A stretch of 64,000 bases of DNA, taken from the NCBI GenBank assembly GCA_947643715.1, contig CANRXB010000010.1, positions 1-64,000 on the forward strand. Reading direction: 5' to 3'. Shown in pieces: positions 44,418 to 53,372 of the stretch (the first letter of the stretch is position 1; each line of letters starts with the position of its first letter). This DNA comes from an uncultured bacterium (GTDB taxonomy: Bacteria; Bacillota; Clostridia; Oscillospirales; Oscillospiraceae). The notes beneath the pieces were generated by a model, which had not been told where the DNA came from, did not search any database, and was given only the letters and a program-made list of their open reading frames with translations. The position numbers were made by a program, and so were the translations under genes.

Positions 44418-45449
44418 ATGATAGATTATCGACTCGAAGCTCCGCCTATCCTACGAGACTTTTTGACATATCACGAGACGATCCAAGGGCACTCCAGAAA
44501 AACTGTAGATGAGTATTTTTTGGACCTGCGTACATTTTTTCGTTACATCAAGATCGAAAAAGGCCGCGTCCCACGGTCAACGGCTTTGGACGACATCCCG
44601 ATCGACGATATCGATCTCGCCTTGGTCAAGTCGGTCACACTGACCGATATCTATGCCTATCTCAGCTTCCTAAGCCGCGACCGGGAACGGAATGCCAAGA
44701 ACCCAAGTCTAGGATATGGATTGGCTGCCTCTTCAAGAGCCAGAAAAGTGGCTACGATCCGATCTTTTTACAAGTATTTGGTGACGAAGGCCAAGCTTTT
44801 AGATGAAAACCCGATCCAAGAACTGGATTCTCCTCGGCTGCGGCAGGGACTGCCGCGTTATCTGACCTTAGACGAGAGCATCAGGCTGCTGGAATCCATC
44901 GAAGGAGACAATGCAGAACGGGATCTCTGCATCATAACGCTTTTTTTGAATTGCGGTATCCGTATCTCGGAATTGGTCGGCCTCAACCTTTCTGACATCC
45001 GCGAGGATCGTATGCGTGTGCTGGGCAAGGGGAACAAGGAACGGGTGGTCTACCTCAACGCTGCCTGTCAGAACGCTATCGACGACTGGCTGGAGGTGCG
45101 TTCCCGTTCTGGTGCGGTCGACCCGTATGCCCTGTTCATCACCCGCAAACATACTAGAATCACCAAGGCTGGGGTACATTACATGCTCAAACAGCGCTTC
45201 CTCGCTGCCGGGCTGGACAGCAGCAAATACTCCGCTCACAAATTGCGCCACACCGCCGCGACTCTCATGCTGCAAAACGGTGTAGATGTACGCACTCTTC
45301 AGGAAGTGCTGGGACATGAACACCTGAACACCACGCAGATATATACTCATGTGAACAGCGATGCCTTGCAGCAGGCTGCTGATTCCAATCCACTGGGAGC
45401 AGTCAGGCGCCGAGGCAGGCCAAAAAAAGAGCCTGGGAACGGGTCATGA
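44418..45449 (+). CDS. Tyrosine recombinase, XerC/XerD-like
   Basis: A 343-residue integrase-family protein with an N-terminal SAM-like core-binding domain (LRDFLTYHETIQGHSRKTVD) and the catalytic domain. Visible active-site residues: Arg in CGIRISELVGLNL, Lys region GKGNKERVVYL, HKLRHTAATLM (His-x-x-Arg), and GHEHLNTTQIYTHV with the nucleophilic Tyr. It is slightly longer than XerC/D because of an N-terminal insert and a basic C-terminal tail (RRRGRPKKE). The start is unclear: ATG 44358 would add 20 residues and neither has a good ribosome site. A true XerD is encoded at 55.1-56.0 kb, so this may act as XerC-like partner or serve an element. Confidence 0.85.
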   Translation: MIDYRLEAPPILRDFLTYHETIQGHSRKTVDEYFLDLRTFFRYIKIEKGRVPRSTALDDIPIDDIDLALVKSVTLTDIYAYLSFLSRDRERNAKNPSLGYGLAASSRARKVATIRSFYKYLVTKAKLLDENPIQELDSPRLRQGLPRYLTLDESIRLLESIEGDNAERDLCIITLFLNCGIRISELVGLNLSDIREDRMRVLGKGNKERVVYLNAACQNAIDDWLEVRSRSGAVDPYALFITRKHTRITKAGVHYMLKQRFLAAGLDSSKYSAHKLRHTAATLMLQNGVDVRTLQEVLGHEHLNTTQIYTHVNSDALQQAADSNPLGAVRRRGRPKKEPGNGS

Positions 45450-45482
45450 TCCGCAGGCTCCAAAGATAGCTCCATCTTTTTT

Positions 45483-45524
45483 GAGTGGATGGCGCGGAGG
45501 GTCAGACCTCCGCGCCATTCACTC
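45483..45524. terminator. Hairpin at the convergent gene ends
   Basis: An 18-base arm starting GAGTGGATGGCGCGGAGG pairs with CCTCCGCGCCATTCACTC (one G-T type mismatch). It covers the 3' end of the minus-strand amidase gene and lies just after TTTTTT on the plus strand. It is probably a shared transcription barrier; its T-run is on the wrong side for a canonical terminator. Confidence 0.5.
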
Positions 45525-46062
45525 GTCCCGATACAGGCGGTCTCCCCTCGACCACTTTCAAAGCGCCTACGATATGGAGGAACCTCCATTCTACCACGTT
45601 TTGATAACTGTCAAGAGGCCGGTAATCCGCATCATTGGAATGAGCGGCCAGTAAGATATTGTCCGGCCTGGGCGTTTCCCCTACCGACACGATCACCGGC
45701 GTATGGGCGAACACCTCTCCGCTGGTCTCGAAACGCAGTTGGACGAAATCCCCAGGACGAAGGAAATCCATATGCACTTGGATACCCACCGGGCCGTCGG
45801 TGGGTTGGGCCCTGGTCATGAACTCCCAGAAAAACGGCACACCGGTCCAGGATGGGGACCTGTCGGTCGCATCGATGTAGTACCAACCATAATCTGGCGT
45901 GAAGTTCATGATACCAGTCCCGGCATACAGGCATTGTGACGCGAAATTGGTGCAGTCTCCGCCGATCTCACTGAAATCATAAAAAGCTGGGTTGCGGCTG
46001 TATGCCCATTTGTGGGCATACGCCACCGCAGCCCGGCGATTGTACGGGCGCAGTTGGATCAT
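45502..46062 (-). CDS. Amidase-domain protein (putative amidase, Amidase_6-like)
   Basis: A 186-residue protein with YNRRAAVAYAHKWAYSRNPA, then GGDCTNFASQCLYAG containing the presumed catalytic Cys, and FAHTPVIVSVGE plus AAHSNDADYRPL with His. This is the pattern of the putative amidase domain found in Firmicutes, sometimes at the C-terminus of wall proteins. No signal peptide is seen. The GGGGGAGA ribosome site supports the ATG at 46062. Substrate unknown. Confidence 0.85.
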   Translation of the reverse strand: MIQLRPYNRRAAVAYAHKWAYSRNPAFYDFSEIGGDCTNFASQCLYAGTGIMNFTPDYGWYYIDATDRSPSWTGVPFFWEFMTRAQPTDGPVGIQVHMDFLRPGDFVQLRFETSGEVFAHTPVIVSVGETPRPDNILLAAHSNDADYRPLDSYQNVVEWRFLHIVGALKVVEGRPPVSGRVNGAEV

Positions 46063-46174
46063 GCTGTCTCTCCCCCTTTCCCACCATTGTATGCCAATCG
46101 TCATTTTGTTGACATCAGCAGGAAATCCCTTGCCTGTTTTGTGGGTTTTGACCTACAAAAGCTGGAGCTTTTGC

Positions 46175-46203
46175 TTGCATTTTCCTATGACAAATGTTAA
46201 AAT
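46175..46203 (+). promoter_or_regulatory. Promoter of fba
   Basis: TTGCAT (46175-46180), 17-base spacer, TAAAAT (46198-46203) with TGT extended -10, 49 bases before the start. Confidence 0.6.
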
Positions 46204-46251
46204 CATAACGGAAACTACCAAAAATTTTTTCTGATAAGGAGTTGGACAACT

Positions 46252-47220
46252 ATGCCACTGGTTACCTCGACCGAAATGTTCAAGAAAGCTTACAATGGCG
46301 GCTATGCGGTTGGCGCTTTCAACGTCAACAACATGGAGATCGTTCAGGGCATCACCGAGGCCTGCCGGGAGGAAAAGGCCCCTGTCATACTTCAGGTGTC
46401 CAAAGGCGCCCGGGCATACGCCAACCACACCTACTTGGTGAAGCTGGTTGAGGCTGCTGTCATCGAGTGTCCCGAGATTCCCATCGTGCTCCATCTGGAC
46501 CACGGCGACAGCTTCGAGACCTGCAAGAGCTGCATCGACGGCGGCTTCACCTCCGTGATGATCGACGCTTCCTCCAAGCCCTTCGAGGAGAACATCGAGA
46601 TTACCAAAAAAGTCGTCGAATATGCGCATGACCACGGCGTCGTCGTCGAGGCCGAGCTGGGCGCGCTGGCCGGCGTCGAGGACGAAGTCAACGTCTCCGC
46701 TGAGGAATCCCATTACACTCGCCCCGAAGAAGTCGAGGAGTTCGTCTCCAAGACCGGCTGCGACTCCCTGGCCATCGCCATCGGCACCAGCCATGGCGCT
46801 TATAAGTTCACTGCCGCCCAGTGCACCCGCAATGAAAAGGGCGAGTTGGTCCCCCCTCCCCTGCGCTTCGACATCTTGAACGAGGTAGTCAAGCGTCTCC
46901 CCGGCTTCCCCATCGTGCTCCATGGCTCCTCCTCCGTGCCCCAGGAGTATGTGAAGATGGTCAACGCCAATGGCGGCAAGATGCCTGATGCCGTCGGCAT
47001 CCCTGAGGAGCAGCTCCGCGAGGCCGCCCGCAGCGCCGTGTGCAAGATCAACATCGACTCCGACCTGCGCCTGGCTATGACGGGCACCATCCGTCAGTTC
47101 TACACGCAGCATCCTGATAAGTTCGATCCCCGCGAGTACCTGAAGCCCGCCCGCGCCAATATCAAGGAGCTGGTCCGCCATAAGCTGGTGGATGTGCTCG
47201 GCTGCAACGGCAAAGCCTGA
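46252..47220 (+). CDS. fba: Fructose-bisphosphate aldolase, class II
   Basis: Zinc-dependent aldolase splitting fructose 1,6-bisphosphate in glycolysis. The 322-residue protein has AFNVNNMEIVQGI, the metal-binding HLDHGDSFETC, GFTSVMIDAS, EAELGALAGVED, and a GTSHGAYK region carrying a zinc His, with HGSSSVPQEYV near the end. Codon choice is strongly biased to C/G-ending codons, as expected for high expression. TAAGGAG precedes the ATG. It is followed by a phosphofructokinase, making a two-gene glycolytic unit. Confidence 0.97.
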   Translation: MPLVTSTEMFKKAYNGGYAVGAFNVNNMEIVQGITEACREEKAPVILQVSKGARAYANHTYLVKLVEAAVIECPEIPIVLHLDHGDSFETCKSCIDGGFTSVMIDASSKPFEENIEITKKVVEYAHDHGVVVEAELGALAGVEDEVNVSAEESHYTRPEEVEEFVSKTGCDSLAIAIGTSHGAYKFTAAQCTRNEKGELVPPPLRFDILNEVVKRLPGFPIVLHGSSSVPQEYVKMVNANGGKMPDAVGIPEEQLREAARSAVCKINIDSDLRLAMTGTIRQFYTQHPDKFDPREYLKPARANIKELVRHKLVDVLGCNGKA

Positions 47221-47256
47221 TTATCATCACACCACGAGATAAAGGAGAGATTCGAC

Positions 47257-48495
47257 ATGGCACAGTTGAAAGGCGCTTGCGTCATCGGTCAGTCCGGTGG
47301 CCCGACCTCCGTCATCAATGCCAGTGCGTATGGTGTCATCCGCACTGCGTTGGACTGTCCGGACATCACGGCTGTTTACGGCGCGGCCCATGGCATCAAG
47401 GGCGTACTGGACGACAAGCTGTACGACATGGGTCAGGAAGATGCAAAGGAGCTGGAGCTGCTTTTGAACACCCCTTCCTCCGAGCTGGGCTCCTGCCGCT
47501 ATAAGATCGCCGATCCTGACGTGGATGACACAGATTACAAGCGCATCCTGGAGATCTTCAAAAAATATGATATCCGCTATTTCTTCTACAACGGCGGCAA
47601 CGATTCTATGGACACCTGTGCAAAAGTCAGCCGTTTCATGGCCAAATCTGGTTATGAGTGCCGGGTGATGGGCGTGCCCAAGACCATCGATAACGACCTG
47701 TTCGGGACCGATCATTGTCCCGGCTTCGCTTCCGCAGCCAAGTATATCGCTACCTCCTGTGCCGAAGTGTACAAGGACGGCCGGGTATATGACACTGGCA
47801 TGGTCACGATCATCGAGATCATGGGCCGTCATGCTGGCTGGCTGGCTGGCGCCGCCGCTTTGGCGGGTGTGGTGGGCTGTGCCCCCGACTTGGTCTATCT
47901 GCCTGAGGTGGACTTCGATATGGACAAGTTCCTGGCAGATGTGGACGCCATCTATAAGAAGAACGGCAATTGCATCGTAGCTGTCTCTGAGGGCATCCAC
48001 TATGCAGATGGTTCGTTCGTCTCGGAAGCCAAGACCTCCTCTACCGATGGGTTCGGACACGCTCAGCTCGGTGGTCTGGCCGCACTGTTGGCTAATGTGG
48101 TCAAGGAAAAGACCGGCGCCAAGGTCCGCGGCATCGAGCTGTCCCTGTTGCAGCGTTGTGGTGCACATCTGGCCTCTCAAACCGACATCGACGAGTCCTT
48201 CCTTGCCGGCAAGACTGCCGTGGAGGCCGCCGTGTCCGGTGAGACCGACAAGATGGTAGGGTTCGAGTGCACCCGCGAGGGTGGCCAGTACACCTGCAAG
48301 ACGAAGCTCTTCAACCTTTCTGAAGTGGCCAACTTCGAGAAGAAGGTGCCCTTGGAGTGGATCAATCAAGAGGGCAACGGTGTTACGCAAGCCTTCATCG
48401 ACTATGCGCTCCCCTTAATCCAAGGCGAGAACCACCGGGCCACCGAGAATGGTCTGCCCCGCTTTGCTCGGTTGAAAAAAGTGTTGGTGAAGTAA
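47257..48495 (+). CDS. 6-phosphofructokinase, pyrophosphate-type
   Basis: A 412-residue phosphofructokinase with IGQSGGPTSVINAS at the N-terminus. Two diagnostic positions point to a PPi-dependent enzyme: GGNDS, where ATP-dependent enzymes have GGDGT/S, and PKTIDND, where ATP enzymes have PGTIDND. The bulkier residues are known to exclude ATP. EIMGRHAGWLAG is the usual fructose-6-phosphate motif. Codon bias matches fba, with which it is probably cotranscribed (36-base gap with AAAGGAGAG). PPi-PFK is reversible and saves ATP in fermentation. Confidence 0.9.
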   Translation: MAQLKGACVIGQSGGPTSVINASAYGVIRTALDCPDITAVYGAAHGIKGVLDDKLYDMGQEDAKELELLLNTPSSELGSCRYKIADPDVDDTDYKRILEIFKKYDIRYFFYNGGNDSMDTCAKVSRFMAKSGYECRVMGVPKTIDNDLFGTDHCPGFASAAKYIATSCAEVYKDGRVYDTGMVTIIEIMGRHAGWLAGAAALAGVVGCAPDLVYLPEVDFDMDKFLADVDAIYKKNGNCIVAVSEGIHYADGSFVSEAKTSSTDGFGHAQLGGLAALLANVVKEKTGAKVRGIELSLLQRCGAHLASQTDIDESFLAGKTAVEAAVSGETDKMVGFECTREGGQYTCKTKLFNLSEVANFEKKVPLEWINQEGNGVTQAFIDYALPLIQGENHRATENGLPRFARLKKVLVK

Positions 48496-48507
48496 TCGAT
48501 ACCATCC

Positions 48508-48544
48508 AAAAGGACCGGACTCCCCAAAGGAGTCCGGTCCTTTT
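48508..48544. terminator. Bidirectional terminator between the two phosphofructokinase genes
   Basis: A 16-bp perfect stem starting AAAAGGACCGGACTCC around CCAAA. The A/T ends supply a U-tract in both directions for the convergent genes. Confidence 0.9.
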
Positions 48545-48554
48545 ATCGCTTACA

Positions 48555-49550
48555 TCACTTGTCGTCTTCAGCTACGCCAGTCATGGCTCGAGTCACAGCC
48601 TGTCCTCGTGCATCCAGTCCTTTGACCATCGCCAAAGCTTCGTTGATGTCATAATCGACCAAATCTTCGCCCTTCATGGCCACGATCCGGCACGTCTTTC
48701 CTTCTGCCAACAGCTTCACAGCCTCATGGCCCATATAAGTAGCCACCATACGATCCCGGGCGCTCGGTGAACCACCGCGCTGTACATGGCCAAGCACGGT
48801 GACACGAGTATCCAACGCCGTAGCGTCCTTGATCTGTTCGGCTACACGGTAAGCGCCACCAGGGACACCCTCTGCCACGATGACCATGAAGTGAGTACGC
48901 CCGCCCAATCGTGCTTGACGGATTGGCTCTATGACGTCTTTGTCGAAATCCACTTCTTTTTCAGGCACCAACACCACCGTCGCCCCACAAGCGATCGCTA
49001 CAGAGACCGCCAAGTGGCCGGCCCGGTGGCCCATGACCTCCACGACCGAACAGCGTTCGTGGGATTTCATGGTGTCACGCAGACGGTCGATGCTCTCCAA
49101 CGCAGTATTACAGGCGGTATCGTACCCGATGGTATACGTAGAACAGGCGATGTCGTTGTCGATCGTACCTGGGATACCGATGACCGAAATGCCGCTGTTG
49201 GCCAGACTGAGCAGGCCCTTGAACGTCCCGTCTCCGCCGATTCCGACCAGCGCATCCAACCCCAACAGTTTGCAGGTCGCCAGGGCCTTCTTCCGACCAG
49301 GCTCCTCGATGAACTCCAAGCTGCGAGCAGAATATAACAAAGTCCCACCGCGGCGAGAGATATCACTGACGCTCTCAAAATCCAGCCTGGTGAAGTCCCC
49401 ATTGAGCAGGCCGTGATAGCCTCGACGGATGCCGATACACTCGATGCCGTAATGCAGGGATGCCCTGACCACTGCGCGGATGGCAGCGTTCATACCAGGA
49501 GCGTCGCCTCCGCTGGTGAACACGCCGATACGGTGGACAGCAGATTTCAT
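48555..49550 (-). CDS. pfkA: 6-phosphofructokinase, ATP-dependent
   Basis: Classical allosteric-type bacterial PfkA of 331 residues: VFTSGGDAPGMNAAIRAV, GIGGDGTFKG and GIPGTIDND (the ATP-type residues), EVMGHRAGHLA, and LGHVQRGGSPSARDR for substrate and effector binding. AAAGGAA is placed for the ATG; an upstream TTG is in frame. It converges on the pyrophosphate-type enzyme and lies downstream of purB on the same strand with a 52-base gap. Confidence 0.95.
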   Translation of the reverse strand: MKSAVHRIGVFTSGGDAPGMNAAIRAVVRASLHYGIECIGIRRGYHGLLNGDFTRLDFESVSDISRRGGTLLYSARSLEFIEEPGRKKALATCKLLGLDALVGIGGDGTFKGLLSLANSGISVIGIPGTIDNDIACSTYTIGYDTACNTALESIDRLRDTMKSHERCSVVEVMGHRAGHLAVSVAIACGATVVLVPEKEVDFDKDVIEPIRQARLGGRTHFMVIVAEGVPGGAYRVAEQIKDATALDTRVTVLGHVQRGGSPSARDRMVATYMGHEAVKLLAEGKTCRIVAMKGEDLVDYDINEALAMVKGLDARGQAVTRAMTGVAEDDK

Positions 49551-49602
49551 GACGATCAATTCCTTTCCTTATCGATTATCACATTCGATCGTTGTCTTTC
49601 CA

Positions 49603-51039
49603 TCAGACCTTCAATTCCACTGCCTGGTCCGTCAAGGCAGCCTGGTAGCGCTCCAATACGGGCCTGACATACTCGGATAGGAGATCCTCCACTTGTTCCG
49701 GACAACGGCCGATGTATCGGGATGGCTCCATGTGGACAGACAGCTCCTCTTTGCTCATACCGAACAGTGGGTCTGCGGCCAGCAGATCGATGAGATCGTT
49801 CGTCAAACCGAGCTCTTTCACGTTTCGACCCGCTTCCAAGGAGTGGACCCTGATACGCTCGTGGAGCTGTTGACGGTCCCCCCCCTGCTTCACTTTGTCC
49901 ATCATGATGTTCTCGCTGGCCATGAAGGGAAGCTCCTCCATGATGTGCTTCTCGATGACTTTCTCGTGGACCACCAGACCAGAAGCTACGTTCTCATAGA
50001 TATTCAAGATAGCGTCCACTGCCAAGAACGCCTCTGGGATGGCGATCCGTTTGTTGGCGGAATCGTCCAAAGTCCGCTCGAACCATTGAGTCGCAGCAGT
50101 ATATGCTGGGTTGGCGGCATCTGCGATGACATAACGAGCCAATGAGCAGATACGTTCGCAACGCATGGGGTTGCGTTTATATGGCATAGCAGACGAACCG
50201 ATCTGATTGGCTTCAAACGGTTCCTCCACTTCCTTCAGATGACACAGCAGCCGCACGTCGGTCGCAAATTTGCAAGCAGACTGCGCAATCCCGGAAAGTG
50301 TGGCCAATATCGCGGCATCGACCTTTCTGGAGTAGGTCTGACCAGATACCGGCACGACCTCCTTGAAGTCCATCTCCCGAGCGATGCGGCGATCCAGTTC
50401 CTTACATTTCTCATGGTCGCCTTCGAACAGCTCCAAAAAAGACGCTTGTGTGCCAGTGGTCCCCTTGCAGCCAAGCAGGCGCAGCGTGGAGATACGATAC
50501 TCTACTTCATCCAGGTCCTGGAGCAGCTCGTTCATCCAAAGGGTGGCCCGCTTGCCCACTGTCACGAGCTGAGCGGCCTGAAAATGTGTGAAGCCAAGCG
50601 TTGGTAAGGACTTATACTTGTCAGCAAAACGGGCCAACGCGTCAAGCACACGCACCAGCTTGTCACGCACTAGAACGAGTGCTTCCCGCATGATGATGAT
50701 GTCGGTATTGTCTCCTACATAGCAACTGGTAGCGCCTAAATGGATGATGGGCATAGCCTGGGGACACTTGGCGCCGTAGGTATGGATGTGGGCCATCACA
50801 TCGTGACGCAATTCACGTTCCTTTTTAGCCGCGAGGTCATAATCTATGTCAGTGATATGAGCGGACAACTCGTCCACCTGCTCCTGAGTGACAGGCAGCC
50901 CCAACTCCATCTCCGCTCGGGCCAAGGCTACCCATAGGCGCCTCCAGGTAGAAAACTTTTTATCTGGCGAAAAGATATATTGCATCTGATCGCTGGCATA
51001 TCGGGACGACAAAGGGCTTTCATAAGCAGAGTTATTCAT
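49603..51039 (-). CDS. purB: Adenylosuccinate lyase
   Basis: Splits adenylosuccinate and SAICAR in purine synthesis. The 478 residues have LSSRYASDQMQYIFSPDKKF at the start (the form of the longer Clostridial/eukaryotic-like class), GATSCYVGDNTD, TLGFTHFQAAQLVTVGKR, and the fumarase-superfamily signature SSAMPYKRNPMRCE. AAGGTG lies 9 bases before the ATG at 51039; a GTG and ATG just upstream are within the ribosome site. Confidence 0.96.
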   Translation of the reverse strand: MNNSAYESPLSSRYASDQMQYIFSPDKKFSTWRRLWVALARAEMELGLPVTQEQVDELSAHITDIDYDLAAKKERELRHDVMAHIHTYGAKCPQAMPIIHLGATSCYVGDNTDIIIMREALVLVRDKLVRVLDALARFADKYKSLPTLGFTHFQAAQLVTVGKRATLWMNELLQDLDEVEYRISTLRLLGCKGTTGTQASFLELFEGDHEKCKELDRRIAREMDFKEVVPVSGQTYSRKVDAAILATLSGIAQSACKFATDVRLLCHLKEVEEPFEANQIGSSAMPYKRNPMRCERICSLARYVIADAANPAYTAATQWFERTLDDSANKRIAIPEAFLAVDAILNIYENVASGLVVHEKVIEKHIMEELPFMASENIMMDKVKQGGDRQQLHERIRVHSLEAGRNVKELGLTNDLIDLLAADPLFGMSKEELSVHMEPSRYIGRCPEQVEDLLSEYVRPVLERYQAALTDQAVELKV

Positions 51040-51095
51040 GAGATGCATCACCTTCGATCGATTTTTGGATGTGAAGATATAAGAAATCCAAAGTC

Positions 51096-51124
51096 ATTAT
51101 ATCATATCATTTATGGTCAGACAA
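51096..51124 (-). promoter_or_regulatory. Promoter of purB
   Basis: Minus-strand TTGTCT (51119-51124), 17-base spacer, TATAAT (51096-51101) with a TGA extended -10. No PurR box or purine riboswitch is seen in the about 50-base leader. Confidence 0.7.
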
Positions 51125-51157
51125 GCCGATAGCTGAAAAACTTTGTCATCAAAACAG

Positions 51158-51190
51158 AAAAAGGGCTGCGCTTTCAAAGCACAGCCCTTT
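51158..51190 (-). terminator. Terminator of the zinc-ribbon gene
   Basis: On the minus strand AAAGGGCTGTGC pairs with GCGCAGCCCTTT and is followed by TTTCTGTTTTG. Confidence 0.8.
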
Positions 51191-51207
51191 CGTTGGAATA
51201 TCCTTAC

Positions 51208-51486
51208 TCAGCCCTCGCCGCGCATCTTAGCGAAACACTCGCTGCAGTAGACCGGCCGGTCAGACTTCGGCTCAAAGGGGACTTTGGCCTCACCGCCACA
51301 GGCGGCACAAACAGCAGTGAAATACTCACGGGGACCACGAGCAGCAGCCTTGCGGGCATCGCGGCAAGTCTTGCAACGCTGGGGCTCGTTCTGGAAACCG
51401 CGCTCAGCGTAAAACTCCTGCTCACCTGCGGTGAACACGAACTCCTGGCCGCACTCTTTGCAAACTAAGGTCTTGTCTTCGTACAT
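51208..51486 (-). CDS. Small zinc-ribbon protein (four CxxC motifs)
   Basis: A 92-residue protein starting MYEDKTLVCKECGQEFVFTA with four CxxC pairs (CKEC, CKTC, CAAC, CSEC) that could hold two zinc ions, and the segment EQEFYAERGFQNEPQRC typical of a widespread Firmicute zinc-ribbon family. Function unknown; nucleic-acid or ribosome binding is a guess. AGAGGG precedes the ATG. It lies downstream of sigH on the same strand. Confidence 0.88.
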   Translation of the reverse strand: MYEDKTLVCKECGQEFVFTAGEQEFYAERGFQNEPQRCKTCRDARKAAARGPREYFTAVCAACGGEAKVPFEPKSDRPVYCSECFAKMRGEG

Positions 51487-51553
51487 GGAAATACCCTCTC
51501 TTTTGATGCCCAGAATCGGAAATACAACCTGCGCTGGGACTGTAATATTTGCG

Positions 51554-52144
51554 TCAGCTCTCGCTGAAAACGCCAAAATCACCGGCTACTTTGCGCCGGA
51601 CCCGCTGGACCGCATTGTCCACCGATTTGATCGGACGTCCCACCTGCTCACTGATTTCCTGATAGGACAAGCCAAGAAGGAACTGTTCCAACACCTTGTA
51701 CTCGAAAGGAGACAACCGCCGCTCCAAACGAGACAGCCGTTCAGCCTCCTCTTCCCTGCTGATATACAACTCCTCAGGACTGGCACCAGAACCAAGCATA
51801 GGTGATTCGAAGGGCACACTGTCGTTCAGAGGGGAATGTTTACTGCGCGAAGCATTGGTCACAGCAGAGCGGATACGATTACGGATGCACACTTCCGCAA
51901 AGGTCTTGAACCGGGCGTCACGGCTGATATCGAATTCCCGTATCGCCTTCAAAAGCCCGAACATGGCCTCTTGGATCAGATCCTCGCTGTCCCCCCCGGC
52001 TAAAAAATAGGGGCGGGCGCATATACGCACAATCCGAAGATATCGCTTGACCAATTCTTCTTCGGCGTCTCGGTGGCCACCAGCCACTAGGACACAGAGC
52101 TCTTCATCACTGTATCCACTCATATGGAAAGTTTTCGCATTCAT
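51554..52144 (-). CDS. sigH: RNA polymerase sigma-H factor
   Basis: Sigma-70-family factor of 196 residues resembling Spo0H, which drives early sporulation and stationary-phase genes. Region 2 includes SEDLIQEAMFGLLKAIREFD and the -10-recognition ARFKTFAEVCIRNRI; region 4 has SPFEYKVLEQFLLGLSYQEI followed by SEQVGRPIKSVDNAVQR, the sigma-H-type helix-turn-helix. ATG 52144 has AAGGT upstream; an internal ATG at 52123 has no ribosome site. Confidence 0.9.
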   Translation of the reverse strand: MNAKTFHMSGYSDEELCVLVAGGHRDAEEELVKRYLRIVRICARPYFLAGGDSEDLIQEAMFGLLKAIREFDISRDARFKTFAEVCIRNRIRSAVTNASRSKHSPLNDSVPFESPMLGSGASPEELYISREEEAERLSRLERRLSPFEYKVLEQFLLGLSYQEISEQVGRPIKSVDNAVQRVRRKVAGDFGVFSES

Positions 52145-52159
52145 GATCCGACCTTATAT

Positions 52160-52188
52160 ATTTAATCACAGAACTGCTGAAATGTCAA
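52160..52188 (-). promoter_or_regulatory. Promoter of sigH
   Basis: Minus-strand TTGACA (52183-52188), 17-base spacer, TTAAAT (52160-52165), 15 bases before the ATG. Confidence 0.65.
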
Positions 52189-52290
52189 TCGTTTTCAGTG
52201 ATTTTTTTAGAAAATCGACTAAATCACTCACAGGATTTATAGAAAATTACAGAACTGGGATAAACATCCATTTTTGGGTTCGTGAACAGC

Positions 52291-53352
52291 CTAAAAGGAT
52301 AGCTGTCCTGGGACCTCTGGACCACCGGGTATGGAGATCCCCAGGTGTCGATAAGCCTTTGGCGTGACACAGCGCCCCCGAGGCGTCCGTGTAAGGAAAC
52401 CAAGCTGCATCAGATAGGGCTCATAGACATCTTCCAATGTGACAGATTCTTCGTTGATGGTGGCGGCCAGCGTATCCAGGCCCACCGGCCCTCCGCCATA
52501 GTTCGTGATGATGCTCTCCATCATCCTCCGGTCTACATTGTCCAGCCCCAAAGCGTCGATCTCCAGCGCTTGGAGCGCCCGATCGGCCACAGTACGTGTG
52601 ATCACCCCGCCAGCGGTCACTTGAGCGAAATCCCGCACCCGGCGGAGCATCCTGTTGGCGATCCGAGGAGTGCCTCTGCTGCGTCGGGCAATCTCCAATG
52701 CTCCCTCTTGTTCGATCGGCACGTCCAAGATCCCGGCAGAACGAGTGACGATGCACGCCAGTTCCTCTGGAGTATACAACTCCAGCCGCAATGTGACGCC
52801 GAACCGGTCCCTCAAAGGAGCAGATAGCTGGCCTGCTCGGGTCGTCGCCCCGATGAGCGTGAATCTTGGCAGGTCCAAGCGAATGGAATTGGCGGACGGA
52901 CCTTTGCCGATGATGATATCGATGGCGTAGTCCTCCATGGCAGGGTAAAGTATCTCCTCCACAGAGCGGTTCAGCCGGTGTATCTCATCTACGAAAAGGA
53001 TGTCGTTTTCTTGGAGATTGGTCAACAGCGCCGCCAGATCGCCGGGTTTTTCGATGGCTGGGCCAGACGTGATGCGGACGTTCACTCCCATCTCGTTGGC
53101 GATGATACCGGAAAGAGTGGTCTTGCCCAGCCCCGGAGGGCCGTGGAGCAACACATGGTCCAAGGGTTCTCCGCGCATCTTGGCAGCTTGGATGAAGATC
53201 GACAGGTTCCCCTTCGCTTTCTCTTGGCCGATATATTCACCTAATGTCTTTGGACGAAGAGACCCTTCTGCCTCATCATCGTGAGTCAGCGAAGTGGTCA
53301 CCAGCGGGGCTGCCGTCTCAAAACCTCCGTTGTCGGAAAAATCGATGCTCAA
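52291..53352 (-). CDS. ruvB: Holliday junction branch migration helicase RuvB
   Basis: AAA+ motor that with RuvA moves Holliday junctions. The 353 residues contain [16 protein letters not shown], Walker [13 protein letters not shown], Walker [11 protein letters not shown], sensor [19 protein letters not shown] with the arginine finger, and the C-terminal winged helix ending before [10 protein letters not shown]. Normally ruvB directly follows ruvA; here a P-loop gene lies between. Confidence 0.97.
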   Translation of the reverse strand: MSIDFSDNGGFETAAPLVTTSLTHDDEAEGSLRPKTLGEYIGQEKAKGNLSIFIQAAKMRGEPLDHVLLHGPPGLGKTTLSGIIANEMGVNVRITSGPAIEKPGDLAALLTNLQENDILFVDEIHRLNRSVEEILYPAMEDYAIDIIIGKGPSANSIRLDLPRFTLIGATTRAGQLSAPLRDRFGVTLRLELYTPEELACIVTRSAGILDVPIEQEGALEIARRSRGTPRIANRMLRRVRDFAQVTAGGVITRTVADRALQALEIDALGLDNVDRRMMESIITNYGGGPVGLDTLAATINEESVTLEDVYEPYLMQLGFLTRTPRGRCVTPKAYRHLGISIPGGPEVPGQLSF

Positions 53353-53372
53353 AAGTCCACTTCCTTTTGTCC

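Noticed and set aside
46153-48390. Long antisense frames over fba and the pyrophosphate-type phosphofructokinase
   Set aside because: These arise from the strong codon bias of the two glycolytic genes; the translations are hydrophobic/His-rich shadows without ribosome sites.
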